The notes below the pieces were generated by a model. It was not told the DNA's origin. It searched no databases and saw only the letters and a program-made list of their open reading frames with translations. The position numbers and the translations under genes are program-made. Positions 35,840 to 47,832 of a stretch of DNA of 64,000 bases are shown piece by piece. Where the stretch lies: positions 2,108,001 to 2,172,000 of the forward strand of contig JAPEHQ010000002.1 in the NCBI GenBank assembly GCA_027405735.1, in the 5' to 3' direction. Within the stretch, counting starts at the first letter, position 1. Each line of letters starts with the position of its first letter. Source of the DNA: Mucor racemosus (taxonomy: Eukaryota; Mucoromycota; Mucoromycetes; Mucorales; Mucoraceae).

Positions 35840-36246
35840 ATGTATCATCTTAATGTCAAACCGGACAAACCTATAGTCCTAATTCAAAGAGGCGATGATA
35901 AATATACTGGTACCTGAAAAAAAAACACAGTACTGCAGTAAAAAATTTTCATTAATTTATATTTTGTAGATCCGAGTAAGTCCTCCAAAAAAAAAGTATA
36001 AAAGGAGAGCAAAAGCTTGCAATGTATTTTTTTCTTTAGTGACCGTACTCTACAGGATCTGTATGCAGTATGTTTCAATTCTACGTTTTCTAAACTAGAT
36101 ACAATCCCAAAGTTAGTCGATGATTTTCAGTAGACCTTCTTTTGAGTGAAGTGTGCCAATCATTGCTCTCTGAGCAGTTTTTGTCAGTTGATGATCTCGC
36201 CTGTCTTTATTCCAAGGACATGGCAAGGAAGGAGCTACAAGTCTGA
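35840..36246 (+). pseudogene. Decayed or misread gene fragment, unrecognised
   Basis: Three protein-like stretches follow each other on the plus strand. First is MYHLNVKPDKPIVLIQRGDD from the ATG at 35840. Next, after an acceptor-like ttctttag, comes DRTLQDLYAVCFNSTFSKLD...VDDF. After a one-base shift comes SVDLLLSEVCQSLLSEQF...KELQV and a TGA at 36244-36246. A TATA-like atataaaag lies about 75 bp upstream. The pieces cannot be joined in one frame with good splice sites, so a frameshifted pseudogene is the simplest reading; a sequence error in a real gene is possible. I do not recognise the family. Confidence 0.4.
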
Positions 36247-36820
36247 TAACTTCAAATTTTTATATATAAATCAAATGAAAAAAACAAGCCACCATCCAAA
36301 TAAAAATGTGTCAGATCAGGCCTAGATTAAGGTCAATAGTTACACAATTCTTCATCTGGAACATTGTTTTCAAGTATTTTCTACCTTAAAGGATCATGAT
36401 TGCAAAGCATTACATAGTTGTGATATTTTTAAACGATTTTATATGTTGTATATATAGATGAATATTTTTCCAATGCTGGCAACTTTTTCTCTTACAACAG
36501 GATTATAACAACATTTTCTGTTATTATTTGTTATTGTTATGGCGTATTCCCAACTCGGAATTTCCAGTTCTTTACTAGCCGATTTCATGGAAAAAAAAAA
36601 AAGAGGGTTTACTGTTGAACCAATTTCTATTCTTAGTTTCTTTGGTCAGTAATGGCTTATCCCGAGATTCTCTTTTTTTGATCCAACTGTTTATACAATT
36701 TGCTATAATTAGGTTGTTTATGTACAACGTACCTTTTGTAATGTAATATAAAAAAGGGAGAGCTCAATCATTGTTATTGAAGCAAAACATTCACTCTTTT
36801 CTCACTTGTTTTCTTGAATT
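36247..36820. other. Intergenic, promoter side of the DUF4203 gene
   Basis: There is no gene visible here. A CT-rich stretch (ttcactcttttctcacttg) ends about 15 bp before the start codon at 36821, and a tataaaaaag string lies about 75 bp before it. Confidence 0.4.
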
Positions 36821-38115
36821 ATGAAAGGTTTTATTAAATGGACATTGCTTTGTGCAATTATAGCATCTTTTCTTGTTGCTTCAATCCACACACATCCAAC
36901 AACAACAACAACAACAACAGCAATTGTTAAAAGACAGGATGATCAAGATGTAAATGATTATCATAATTCACCAGCAACAAAAACTTCTACAACTACTAGA
37001 ACAAAATCAACATCCAAGGCTACATCTATACCTCGTCCTGAAGATAGTGGCTCAGGAAACACTAACGGTAATGGAAGTAGTGCACCTCAAATTATTGCAG
37101 TTGGTGGTACTAGTTGGTATGGTGAGTATTTTTCTTTGCTTTTACGTATAAAAACTGTATATTGATTGAATTACATTTAATTAGTTGCCGTATACGGAAC
37201 AGAGTCTGGAATTTCTCCTAGAATGGCAGCTCTGGGCGCTATCTTGATTGTATTAGGCTTATTTTTAACTTCAATGGGTTTCCGTATGGCCAAAGTAATG
37301 TTTGCTGTCATGGGATTACTGACACTCGGGTCCATGACTTGGATTGCACTGGCAAATCTCAGACCAGAAGCAGGATATAGTCGAGATTCAATCACAATGA
37401 TTGTCGTTCCTGTTGGTGTTGGCGTGGTTGGAGCAATTGCTTATTATCTACTTTGGACTATTGCCATGTATCTTAGTGCAGGTAAATGATATATGCATAA
37501 GTGTATAATTTAAGATTGCTTATAGTTTTGTATATTTAGCCTTTGGTGGTTTTATTTTTGCTGTATACATTTGTTCATGGAGAAGTGATTTATTAATTGT
37601 GAATGTAAGTTTAAATATCTTATAAATACAACACAAATTGATTGTTTCTTGTTGTCTAGTTGATTGGAAGATCTTGTTTCTTGGGTGGCATGGGGTTAGC
37701 ATTTGCCATTCTTGTGTACTTTGCTCATCGTCCAATCATGTTGTTTACAACTTCATTTGTTGGTGCTTATATTGTCTTTTTTGGTATCGATTGCTTGGCT
37801 AGAGTTGGTTTTATTGCAGGACCTCAAAAGCTATTAAACAGAAATCCTCGTCATTTAGTGGAATATGAAGTTGGTAAATTTGTCTATGTCTTGTTGGCTA
37901 TGATTATTGTCATGTTTCTCTTTTCATTTATTTGGCAATTTATCTTTAATGCAGCTGTTGAATTTGGTTTACATGTTGCTGCTGCTGTTAAAGGTAAAAA
38001 GGCTCATGAAGAATTCCATGAAGAACATGAAAGCCACCATCATAAAGAAGTGCACGAAGAAGCTGCTGGCGGAGGCGGCAGTGGAGGAGAAGGAGAAAGT
38101 CATGCTCATTCATGA
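36821..38115 (+). CDS. DUF4203 (TM7S3/TM198-like) multi-spanning membrane protein
   Basis: Four exons (36821-37121, 37185-37481, 37540-37604, 37660-38115). A signal peptide (residues 1-24) is followed by a Thr/Ser-rich extracellular stretch with a Kex2-type site (IVKRQDD). About seven hydrophobic segments come next: MAALGAILIVLGLFLTSMGF, VMFAVMGLLTLGSMTWIA, MIVVPVGVGVVGAIAYYLL, AFGGFIFAVYI, a segment around LAFAILVYF, TTSFVGAYIVFFGIDCL and VYVLLAMIIVMFLFSFIW. This is the pattern of the TM7S3/TM198 domain, found in many fungal surface proteins of unknown role. The tail is His/Glu-rich (EEHESHHHKEVHEE) and could bind metal ions. It lies next to the copper ATPase, but no link is proven. Confidence 0.8.
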
Positions 38116-39404
38116 CTCCCAAGCTTATCCAGCATACTTTTATTCCTTTTATTCAAGAAGAAGCTTACTTGAATACATCCATTTGTTTGTTACATATATA
38201 TATATATATATTATATAGTTATATTTGCCGTCATTTTTTCTCTTTGCACATAGTAATATTATATTATAAATAAATAAAACGATATCAATACATTTATGAT
38301 ATCAGCAAAATCCGAATTTCTGTCTTTTACATGTTTATGCCAGGTCCAAAGAATTTGTTCAAGCTTGTGCCTAACATTAGACAAGAAACTCTTAATTATC
38401 CAAGTTGTGTAGCACATCAGGTTTGTTAAACCATTTTTTTTTTTGTTTAACTTTAATTACTGAACTCATACCATATTTGATGAAGATTCAAAACAATCAT
38501 CAAAGCAGCTTCAAATACCGATGACCACAAAAACTGATTTGGTACACTTTTAAGGGAAAAACAACCTGTTTTCAGTTAAGTAAAATCATAACAAAAGGCT
38601 ATGATAGTAATTTTGTATATTCGAATTACATTCTACCATAATTTTTGAAGATGTGAGACAAACATGACATGTTAATATTGAAGGAATAGAGTATATTTTA
38701 GCCTTGCTCAGGGTTTACCACGAATAAAAAATGCTATAATAAACTTCAAACATACAAAATTTATGATTATCGTTGTTTTCAGTATCTTGATGTTTAGAAA
38801 CAGAGTTAAAAGAACCCTTCAAAAGTGCAATAAAACAGAAAAACGTTCAAATCCCGCCGAGGAAGTTTTTCAATTTTTTCAATCTTTCTATAGCATTCTT
38901 TAGAATTTTTATAAATCTATAAGGAGCTTTAAATGCTTGAAATAGCTATTTGCTTATTCTGTAGCATCTTAGGTACGCATTCGTATTTAAAGTTTTGAAA
39001 GTGATGTACTAAATGATGGTACGCTCCAATTTTGAAAACTCGTGATCACACATGGAATGATGGATGTGTATGTTGTTTTTTTAAAGAAATATAGCTTGTC
39101 AAAGCTGATTTATGGGATTTAACTTGAACTTGTACTTTGCACAGATCAAGATCCATCTGATTACATGCTCTCCCACTTTTGTACAACATGTTTTATATAA
39201 TGATCACTTTGTGCGGATCTTTTGTGCTTTTGAAAGCAGCAGCAGAAATTGCTCATTTCATATGATCAAGAGTCACAATTACCTTTTTAATAGTGGAGAC
39301 ATGATGCCATATATAAAGGGAAAATGGATGAGGGGATCGCATTAACCTTCCTTAATCTTTTATATATATTTTCTATTTATTTATAATCTATTATATCCAA
39401 AGAA
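38116..39404. other. Intergenic, with one possible gene scrap
   Basis: At 38331-38429 a 32-codon frame reads MFMPGPKNLFKLVPNIRQET and ends shortly after a possible donor. It looks protein-like but no family is recognised. The stretch 38430-39404 shows no gene. Upstream of the copper ATPase I saw no clear copper-response element. Confidence 0.35.
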
Positions 39405-42400
39405 ATGACTAAATATTCAGTCAAAGTCAAAGTGACAGGAATGACCTGTGAGGTAAGTTTATCTAGCTTAACTCTCTCGAAAAGTTATTAATGTACAAAA
39501 CATAGCACTGTGTTAACACAATAACAAAAGCATTGAAGCAATTCCCCGGAATTGAGGCATCCACAATTAATGTCAGTTTAGAAAATTCCGAGGCATCATT
39601 TAATTTTGAAGATTTGAACAATAAAGCTTCATCAGATTTGAAGTTTGATATATCAGAACTTATAGAAGATCTTGGATATGATGCTGGCACTCCCAGCCTC
39701 ACACCAAGTAATGACATACCTAATAAAAATGATTATGTGAATGTCTCGGCTTCTGTTACGGGAATGACATGTTCACACTGTACAAACACTATTGAGAAAG
39801 CGCTTAAAGAATTGCCTTTTGTTGATCCTGAATCTGTCGAGGTATCATTGGATGAAGAGTTAGCAAGTATGCAATTTATCAATCCTGATAAATCAATTAC
39901 AAAAGACAAGATAAAGGATACCATCGAAGATCTCGGTTATGATGTTGGTCAAGTTATTTTTAGTTACGATTTAAAACAAGATGATTATAGCGAGGGAACA
40001 GTTTCAAATGACAGTGCTCAAACCGCTGTATTTTCCTTATCTGGAATGACATGTCAATATTGTGTCAAGACTGTATCAGAGGCATTGCAAAAGCTACCGG
40101 GTGTTATTCCAGGATCAGTATTAATAAGTTTGGAGAATAGACAAGGTACATTTTCATTCCAAGGCGACAAGGTGAATGCAAGCTTGATCCAGCAAGTCAT
40201 TGAAGACCTTGGCTACGATTTAAACGGAAAGCCTCACTTTAGATCAGGAATGCGCCGGGAATCTTTGGAATTATCACAATCTTTTACCAACCAAGTTTCT
40301 ATTGACATGGCAAATACAAATGAAAGTACACCAATGTTACAAAATGAGAATCAAAATGGTGGTAAAAGAAAGGTTGTTATGCGTGTTTTGGGAATGACTT
40401 GCCATTCTTGTGTTGCCTCTGTTACCGATGCTTTACAGCATGAATTGCCTAATGTGGACCCTGAATCTGTTTATGTCAATTTACAAACAGAAATGGCAAT
40501 GTTTATCTGTACCAATCCTGATATTGATCTCATTCATAATGCAGTCGAAGAAAGAGGATTTGATGTAGAAAATGTTCAGATTATTCATAATTTGATACCT
40601 CCAGCTGTATTGCTCGCTCAAAAACAAGATGATTTAAATAGACATGGTTCAATCACTTCCCTCGGTGCTGTCTCTATTGATTCTCAAGCAGTATCTGCTC
40701 CTTATAAAGTTACATTTCAAATCTCTGGCATGACATGTGCAAGCTGTGTACGTACGATTGAGCGTGGTCTTGTTAAATTGCCTGGTGTTGATCCTTCATC
40801 TGTTCAAGTCAATCTTCTCACCCACAGTGGTACTTTTTCTGTTCATGGCGATATGCTAGATGAGCAAATGATTATTAAAGCTGTCAAAAATATGGGCTAC
40901 ACTGCAAGCAAAGTTGCTTTTATTTCTAGTACTTCAACGGATACAGCTCCAACCTCTACAATGGCTGTCTACAAGGCTGAAATGATCATTACTGGCATGT
41001 ATTGTCCTAATTGTATTGAAAAAGTTCATTCTTCACTAGTTAAGTTACATGGTATTCGCCAGAAATCTATTCAAGTTGATCTCGATAGTGGCCGTTCTAG
41101 TTTTGAATATAGTGGAGAATTTATTACTCGTCAAAGAATCTATCAGGCCATTTTACAATTAGGTTTTTCAGCAGAAAGTATCAAGATTGCTAAAATTAGT
41201 AATCACGACGATACTGATACAGCTAGCATTTCAAGTGGTAAAAGCAGCCGTTTTGTATCTACACATCTTGTGGTAACTGGTATGACATGTTCGTCTTGTG
41301 TAGCTAATATTGAACGTACCATAATGAAACAAGCTGGTGTGGTTAGTTGTCAAGTCAATTTACTATCCAAATCTGCTGTAATAAAGCATGATCCAACCAT
41401 AGTAGGCGCTCGCTCCTTGGCTCAAATGGTTGAACAAATTGGTTATAAGGCCGAACTTGCTCAAGATACCCAAGGCAATACTATCGCTGAGCAAAGGGCT
41501 TCAATGAGAGAAACCATGGACAAGGAGCTCGCAGTTTTAAAAGGAAGATTCTTGTGGTCTCTTTTATTTGCTATTCCTGTAGTTTTGATTTCCATGATTT
41601 TTATGATGGCATTACCTGCTTCAAATCCAGTACACAAAGCCTTTATGAAACAAATAGTTCATGGTTTATCTATCGGTGATCTCATCTTGTTCTTGTTGGC
41701 TACACCAGTGCAATTTTGGCTTGGTCTACCCTTTTATACAAAGGCATACAAGTCTTTGGTTTATGCTCATACAGCAAACATGGAAACTTTGGTTGCTATG
41801 GGTACAACTGTCGCTTATCTTGCTTCTGTCGCTTCTGTGATTGCAGCTATGGTTCGTCGAACTGCTGGTGCTATGAGCTTGAATTACTTTGAAACTGCTG
41901 TTTTGCTTATTACTTTTATTCATTTTGGTAAATGGTTAGAAGCACTTGCTAAGGGTAAAACTGCAGAAACTATAACCAAATTAATGGATTTACAGCCAGA
42001 AAAGGCTACTTTGGTTGAGGTTTCTAAAAATGAATCAAGACAAAGCATTGATAGAGCAGAATCTATTTTATCAACTGATTCTGGTAAAGGCGTTACTCAA
42101 ACTGAAGAGGTTCTTACAGAAAGGGAAATTGACTCCAAGGATATTCAAGGTATGAACAATTACTTCAAATTATACATAGACATGCTGTTAACATTTACAA
42201 TTATTTAGTTGGAGATATCTTAAAGATCAATGCTGGTGGTAGAATTCCTTGTGATGGTAAAGTCTGGAGAGGATCTTCAGCCGCTGATGAATCTATGATT
42301 ACTGGTGAATCTGTACCTGTTACAAAGAAAGAAGGCGATAGCGTTATTACGGCTACAATCAATCTAAGTGCTCCCATTTATATTCGTGCTATTCGTGTTG

Positions 42401-44289
42401 GTTCTGATACTACACTTTCTCGTATTATTCAATTGGTTCAAGATGCTCAAGCTTCACCAAAAGCTCCTATCGAACAGTTAGCTGACAACATTTCTAGTAT
42501 ATTTGTACCAGTAGTTATCCTTTTGGCTATTGCTACATTTATCGTATGGGAGGTTTTAAGTATTAAGAATGCATATCCTGATGATTGGGTTCCTATGGGA
42601 GAAAACAAAACTATTTTCTCTCTTATGCTTGCTGTAACAGTTCTTGTTATTGCATGTCCTTGTGGTTTAGGTCTTGCTAGTCCTACAGGTAATTAATATA
42701 TTCTATGTCTTTTAATAAATTATTAACATGATTTCATTTAGCTGTTATGGTTGGTACAGGTGTTGCTGCAAAGTATGGTGTACTTGTCAAAGGTGGAGGA
42801 TATGCATTGGAAATGGCTAATCGTATTACAACTGTTGCTTTTGATAAAACTGGCACATTGACCATGGGAAAACCTATTGTTACTCATAGCTGGATTGATC
42901 AAACCAGTGAGCAACAATCATCCGGAAATAATGCAGAACAAAGAATTGCCATCTGGAAAATCCTTGGTCGTGTTGGTTCTGCTAGTAATCACCCACTCTC
43001 TAAATCAATTGGAAAGAAGGCTAAATATATTATTCGTACTTTGCAAGCTAATCCAAATGTCTCTGATACCGAATTGATCTCAAATAATATTGATGCATTC
43101 GAACAACAACAAGAAGAAGAAGACCTTGAACAAGATGACGCCTCTAACATCTTTGAAGGTGTTACAATTACTAACGCCCAAGAAGTTCCCGGCCGTGGTT
43201 TATTAGCTACAATAACTATAACTACTGAAATCTCTGCCAACTTGACAGGTAAACTTCGAAATATTCGTGCACTCAATATCTTTTTGGGCAATCAAGAATG
43301 GATGGATGAAAATCATGCACGTTATCAAAACTCTCGTCAAGCCAAGGCTTGTCACAATCTCTTGACGGATTGGCAAGATTTGGGTCAATCAATTGTACTT
43401 GTAGCCGCATCACCTGTTAGTGGAAATGATCAAGAGCCCTCTAGTAGTGATACACACAAAGATGGCTGTAAAAATGCATGTGCTTGTGACGTTTGTAATT
43501 GTGCTACCAACTCTCTTTGCTGTACTGCCTCTCAAACAATGATGATTTCTCAATTAGCAATTGCTGACATTCCTCGACCTGAATCTACTCAATTGATTAC
43601 AGAACTACGAAAGCGTGGCATTGAAGTTTGGATGATTACTGGTGATAATGAACGTACTGGTCGTGTGATTGGTAAACAATTGGGTATTCCTGCAGATTTT
43701 GTTTTAGCTGGAGTCAAACCAGAACAAAAGGCTGATAAGATCCGAAACCTACAACGTCGTGGTATTCGTGCAAATGATTATCAATACAGAAATCAACAAT
43801 TTTGGAGAAGAAATGGAAAGCAACATAAACATGCTGTTGTTGCTATGGTTGGTGATGGCATCAACGATTCTCCCGCGCTTGCTCAAGCTGATGTTGGGTA
43901 ATTTATAAGCTTAAATCTACATGTATATATCAGTTATTAACGCATATTTTAATAGTATCTCTGTTGGTTCTGCTACTGACATTGCTATTGAAGCAGCTAG
44001 TATTGTATTGATTCGAAATAATTTAATGGATTTGTTAACAATGTACGATGTTTCACGCACTGTTGTCCGTCGTATTCGATTCAATTTCTTCTGGGCATTT
44101 TTATATAATGCAGTTGCTATTCCTATTGCTGCTGGCATTCTTTATCCCGCTGTTGGTCAAGGTCTACCGCCTTATATTGCAGGAATCGCTATGGTTGCAT
44201 CCAGTGTTAGTGTCGTTTGTTCCAGTTTATTATTACGTTTATACAGGGCTCCAAAGGTTGTTGAAGATTCTCATCAAATCAAATTGTAA
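39405..44289 (+). CDS. ccc2: Copper-transporting P1B-type ATPase with seven HMA domains
   Basis: This enzyme pumps Cu(I) into the late Golgi to load multicopper oxidases. Exons are 39405-39452, 39506-42149, 42209-42688, 42742-43897 and 43956-44289. Seven N-terminal metal-binding repeats are visible: GMTCEHC (split by intron 1), GMTCSHC, GMTCQYC, GMTCHSC, GMTCASC, GMYCPNC and GMTCSSC. The pump core has all hallmarks: TGES, the CPC membrane motif (VIACPCGLGLASPTG), DKTGT, HPL (SNHPLS), ITGDN and GDGINDSPALAQADVG. Yeast CCC2 has two HMA domains and human ATP7A/B six, so seven is high. The nucleotide-binding loop contains CKNACACDVCNCATNSLCC, a metallothionein-like cluster I do not know from other members of the family. 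The gene seems intact. Confidence 0.95.
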
Positions 44290-44409
44290 ATTGTTATATA
44301 ATGAGAAACCCATGTGTATCATTTTTTTTTGTACATTTTCCATTAAAAAAAAAGCATATATTTTTTGCACTTTTCATTCTAATAAAAATAATTCACCATC
44401 TATTAGACA

Positions 44410-44709
44410 ATGAAGCTTGAAATTATCTTTTTGTTGATTACATTGCCTGCTTATATTTACGCCTTTTTTGGAAGTGGCGCAGGATTAGTATTATACACTT
44501 CGGATCAAAAAACTCGCTCAGGTGTCCTCAGTTCAGATCATCAATGCACCAACTTTCCTAGTCAATTCAAGGCAGCTCATGTTAAAAATAATGGAGGCTC
44601 TCATTGTGCAATGTGGACAGATGCTGATTGTAAAGGAACTCTTTACGTCGTTCCAGCTCATTATACAATGCGTATGCCAAGAGAAGACTTCAAATCAGTC
44701 ATTTGTTAA
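44410..44709 (+). CDS. Small secreted cysteine-containing protein (99 aa)
   Basis: A single exon encodes 99 residues with a signal peptide (MKLEIIFLLITLPAYIYA). The mature part has four cysteines (HQC, SHC, ADC and the final C), consistent with two disulfides. The pattern (LYTSDQ... C..FP..F...C..W.D.DCKG.L) resembles small secreted beta/gamma-crystallin-like proteins of fungi; I offer that only as a guess. It starts 120 bp after the copper ATPase stop on the same strand. A role in cell wall or host contact is unproven. Confidence 0.7.
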   Translation: MKLEIIFLLITLPAYIYAFFGSGAGLVLYTSDQKTRSGVLSSDHQCTNFPSQFKAAHVKNNGGSHCAMWTDADCKGTLYVVPAHYTMRMPREDFKSVIC

Positions 44710-45489
44710 ATATTCGATATTTTCAATTTACTCTACTATTATAAAAGCTAATAAAGTTAATAATTTTACATTATTTACACAATAAAATGTTTCCATACTT
44801 TTCTTCAATTTAATTTATCGAGATAAAAGTAGGCTCAATTAACTATAAGGCATCTGTCAAATCATACAGCAAAAGACTATAAAAACAATATGCAAGTTCA
44901 TGGTTGCTATACTACTCATAACAGCTTGCTTGAAACATAGAAGCAAACGTCGGCATATACTTGTTGGTAATCCATATGCATATCAAGTCATTCTTGTCCG
45001 TATTCAGCGTTTACGTATCTTCAGTTATATATCGTTGAGATGCTATTTTATAGTTTTTTTTTTGTTATGACTTGACGAGATGCTAAAGCATATTTTCATT
45101 GAAATTTTATCATCATACTCTTGGAGAAGTAAATAATTAAAATAAATCTCAAATAAACTGATGTGCTGTATGTTTTTTTTTTGCAAATGTCAAATTCCAA
45201 GCGCTTTTATGAAACATATTATTGTTAGAAAACTTAAAATAAAAAAAAAACTTAAAAGCATACCTCACATTCCAAAAAACAATTCTGTAGCAGCTAGCCT
45301 TATTTTACTACACATTTTGTGATGTCTTTAAATCTATATATTTTAAACTGTTTTTAATTAATCTATAGAGGTATTTAAACGCTTCATAATATAGTTATAA
45401 TGAAACCTTATGCTCAGAATGCACGTACTTTGACACAAAATTGACCTAAAACCAATTGTAAAATTTGAGCATTATAATTGAGGTATTAA
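44710..45489. other. Intergenic, nothing recognised
   Basis: Beyond the 3' end of the small secreted protein gene (aataaa-type signal near 44750) I see only AT-rich sequence leading into repeat copy C. No gene or structured RNA is supported. Confidence 0.45.
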
Positions 45490-46645
45490 TTTTTTGCATT
45501 CACAAAATAATATATCTGACTGAAAGCTATCTTGCATTTTTTGTTTCAGCAAAAAATATAGATTTTTTATCGAGAAAATCAAAATAAGAGCTCATATTAT
45601 AGATTACAGCCTATAATAACTGAGTCCCAAAATCAATTTGTTGTGTGAAATTGATCAGAAAATGATCAAAAAAACAAAATTGTTTAATGGTTCTTGAACT
45701 GCAAAGTAAGTCGACCTAGGATACTAATTAGTTTTTGTACAGTTTTAAATTTTGCATCCATATAAATAAAATTCAGACAAATATTTTACATTAAATTTTG
45801 CGTAAAATACAATTGAAAGTTTGGAGGTTTTTTGAAGATACACATCACTTTTTATAAGCATATTTAAAACATAACTTATTGAAATGATGTGCAAAAACAT
45901 TATCTATCGATTGAGCTATTGTATAATCTTCTAGCTGCATTTTTCGTAGAGAAAATGAGATTTTTCTCCAAAAATTTTCAGATTCAGAATTTAGGATGAG
46001 GGTATACAAGGGGAAAATGGACGCTAGAAATGAAAGTATATTTTTGTACATATTTTTGAGGATATCTCCACGAAAAAATGATATTTTGAAAAACTCTAAA
46101 TTGGGTCCGAGAGAGCTTAAAGAGCTTAATGACATGAATGCAAAAAAAAACGTTGCTCAATTTAGCCAATATTTTGAAACATACTATAGAAATGTCAAAA
46201 AAAAAAAATGAAAAAAATAAAAGTGCCCAGAATTTTTTTATATTAAAATATGTTATAGAGCACTTCAAAACAAGTAAGTTTTATTATTAAAAAGTGTTAG
46301 TATAGCTTAATGTTTTTTAGAGATATGGAGCCTCAAAGTTTTCAATCCTTTAGCAGTAAAATACGCGTAAAAAATCTGAAACATTAGCACTGAAAAATTA
46401 ATATCAACTGCAAAAAATAGGATATTTTGGACACTTATTTTTGGATTAAAGCTGAACATCTCAGGTACATTGGCATATAATTTTTTTGTGGTGTTATTTA
46501 GTGAAAAAAAAAGTAGAGCAGGGATGAAAAATGAGACCCAATTTTTAAGGAAAATGCAGTGAATTTTACGCGTTTTTGAGTCTTCTGAGAGATATAAAAC
46601 AAATTTAGGAAGAAGTAACATAATGCGATCGATTCATGTCTCTTT
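45490..46645. repeat. Dispersed repeat family A-D, copy C (+ orientation)
   Basis: This copy is collinear with copy A along its whole length and has no insertion at the A-rich site (aaaatgatcaaaaaaacaaaattg). It therefore serves as the empty-site reference for the LINE insertion in copy D. Short frames on both strands match those of the other copies (plus MRVYKGKMDARNES, minus FPLYTLILNSESE). Similarity fades near gcgatcgattcatgtctc. Confidence 0.75.
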
Positions 46646-47367
46646 TGCAGCGTCTAAGATACAATCTGGGAATTTTTTTTAGAATGAAAATGGTCATAGA
46701 GAAAGTGGAACGCGCCATTTTTGAAGATTGCCAGGTCTGAAAATCAGCTTTTGAAAGTTCTTATTTGCCACTTTTTATCATACTAACATGAGTACATCTA
46801 TTGTATACCTTGCCTCTCAAAGTTCTAAAACCAATAAAAATGCATACCTTATATAATTCATATCTTATTCATTAGTGAATCCAACACCAAAGCAATTCTT
46901 TTCCGGATCAGCAATAAACTAGTTTGAATTCGAAGAATTCGTTCAAGTTTAGGGGATTGTGCAAATTAAAATTTTCATTATTTCAAGTAAAGCTTCATAT
47001 TTTTAGTCGTTTTTGATGCATATCAGAATATTGAATAACTTTAATTCATTGTAATGCATAGAGATAATAAGAATCTTTATTTAATGGGTTAGGTTTGCAA
47101 TTATTCATTGTAATACGGTGTGTATGTTATTGTTAATGACTGATCATTTTGTCAATTCATTCAACCTATACCTACTGATAATTGCTTTAGTTATTGAGCT
47201 TTAATTGATGACCAAGAGTAAACCTTTTGGTCTGATGTGGCTTTGCGGAGTGGTATAAACACCATTGCCTGTATTCTCTTTCGGCCTGTTTTCCTTCCAC
47301 ATTTTTACGTTAGTTGCTATAACTATAATAGCAACTATTACCTCTTGTAACCAATCCGATTCACACA

Positions 47368-47822
47368 ATGTCCGATACAGACAAGATGAGAACATCAGTA
47401 AGTCGACTTTTTGTAGAGTCTGGCGAGAAAGATAGGTAAATATTGTATATTTCATGCGATTTATTCTCTGCTAATCGTAACCAGACTTTTACAATTACTA
47501 CGAGCTCGTCTTTCTGATTCAGGATGGACAGATAGTTTAGATGCATACAGTCGTGGTAATAAAATGCGATGGACTCAGTTTTAGTAACATACTTATATTG
47601 GTTTGATTCATTCAATAGATGTTATTAAAACTAAAAATTTAGAGAACATTTCATTAGAAGATATAATCAAAGAGATTGGAGATCATGGCAGATGTAACTT
47701 ATTTTATTGTTTTTTAATATCCATCACACATCTAATGTATTTTTACAGCAACTGTCAGTGAAACAATCAAAAAGGATTTATTAGAAAGTATCAAGAAGTT
47801 TTTGGATGATCATCTTGATTGA
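47368..47822 (+). CDS. sus1: SUS1/ENY2, subunit of SAGA deubiquitinase module and TREX-2
   Basis: Four small exons (47368-47435, 47485-47555, 47619-47693, 47749-47822) encode about 95 residues. The protein reads MSDTDKMRTSVSRLFVESGE, then LLQLLRARLSDSGWTDSLDA, DVIKTKNLENISLEDIIKEI and VSETIKKDLLESIKKFLDDH. Order and length match ENY2 and yeast Sus1, which links SAGA histone H2B deubiquitination to mRNA export at nuclear pores. Each intron is only 49-63 nt. Yeast SUS1 is itself known for unusual introns. The stop lies 10 bp from the stop of the converging NAA10 gene. Confidence 0.88.
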
Positions 47823-47832
47823 TAAGTTTTAT

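Noticed and set aside
38845..38865. tRNA-like B box (gttcaaatcccgcc)
   Set aside because: The bases before it cannot pair to form a T stem, and no A box or acceptor stem fits at the right distance.
47201..47615. Minus-strand ORFs over SUS1
   Set aside because: They are shadows of the SUS1 exons and introns.
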